NCBI GenBank assembly: GCA_002746605.1
Contig: PDPT01000010.1
Coordinates: forward strand, 1 to 45,375
Direction: 5' to 3'
Source: Ignavibacteriota bacterium
Lineage (GTDB): Bacteria; Bacteroidota; Ignavibacteria; Ignavibacteriales; Melioribacteraceae
Length of the DNA: 45,375 nt
Shown here: one piece after another, positions 45,269 to 45,375 of the stretch
Numbering within the stretch: the first letter of the stretch is position 1
Layout: each line of letters opens with the position of its first letter
Notes under the pieces: model-generated
Databases searched by the model: none
What the model was told of the DNA's origin: nothing
What the model saw: only the letters and a program-made list of their open reading frames with translations
Position numbers and translations under genes: made by a program

Positions 45269-45375
45269 TTATTTAATAAGTATCATCTTTTTAGAAGCGG
45301 TATAATCATTTACACTAATTGTATAGAAGTAAATTCCGCTTGTTAATTTATCTGCATCAAACTTGGCTTTGTAAA
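45269..45375 (-). CDS. C-terminus of a T9SS cargo protein (cut by window edge)
   Basis: The last 34 codons of a protein enter from the right edge. The residues YKAKFDADKLTSGIYFYTIS and the end KKMILIK match the final strands of T9SS type A sorting domains (FDAxxLxSGIYFYxI...KKMxLxK). The domain directs export across the outer membrane. Nothing can be said of the rest of the protein. Confidence 0.82.
   Translation of the reverse strand, partial: YKAKFDADKLTSGIYFYTISVNDYTASKKMILIK

Noticed and set aside
1..45375. CRISPR arrays, tRNA or rRNA genes, transposases, prophage genes, toxin-antitoxin pairs
   Set aside because: I looked on both strands and found no repeat-spacer pattern, no tRNA-like cloverleaf, and no gene of these classes.

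Overview
The window is AT-rich bacterial chromosome, gene-dense, with no gap above about 235 bases. It looks like a member of the Ignavibacteria or a close relative in the Bacteroidetes/Chlorobi (FCB) group. The evidence is: outer-membrane cargo with type IX secretion (T9SS) C-terminal domains, a PorV-like protein, a SusC/Oar-like TonB receptor with a carboxypeptidase-regulatory domain, two GWxTD proteins, a split ATP synthase operon lacking beta and epsilon, and many GAGG/GGAG ribosome-binding sites (unlike typical Bacteroidia). The species assignment is inference.

Layout, left to right. 1-2564 (minus): M20 peptidase, ygfZ-like gene and the start of a PduO-type cobalamin adenosyltransferase. 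2712-5142 (plus): lptF and lptG, the LPS-export permease pair; lptG appears to begin at a CTG codon. 5258-11595 (minus): an outer-membrane protein coupled to a large lipoprotein, a membrane adenylate cyclase, a DUF3467 protein and a TPR protein with its terminator. 11835-15874 (plus): adenosine deaminase, a small unknown protein, urocanate hydratase and a phosphoglycerate-dehydrogenase-like enzyme, ending at a 31-base palindrome. 15911-17029 (minus): a META-domain remnant without a 5' end and a divergent MqnA-like protein.

17097-27420 (minus) is one long run read from right to left: M23 peptidase, bactofilin, two small AtpI-type membrane proteins, atpB-E-F-H-A-G, ffh, rpsP, khpA, rimM, trmD, rplS and a GC-rich terminator. 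It joins envelope morphogenesis, energy conversion, protein targeting and ribosome maturation. 27502-31104 holds an LpxL-like acyltransferase and two GWxTD paralogues. 31198-38600 holds a TonB receptor, a 1092-residue T9SS cargo protein and a PorV-like protein, closed by a strong terminator. 38774-45113 holds thioredoxin, acyl-CoA dehydrogenase, a FabL/FabI-type reductase, dnaE and dut. The right edge cuts the C-terminus of another T9SS cargo protein.

No tRNA, rRNA, CRISPR array, insertion sequence, phage or classical defence system was seen. The most interesting material is: the CTG start of lptG; the lipoprotein/barrel pair with repeated beta units; the cargo-PorV-TonB unit beside tandem GWxTD genes; the overlap of cell-shape genes with the ATP synthase operon; a sensor-less membrane cyclase; and a dehydrogenase whose catalytic histidine appears replaced by lysine.
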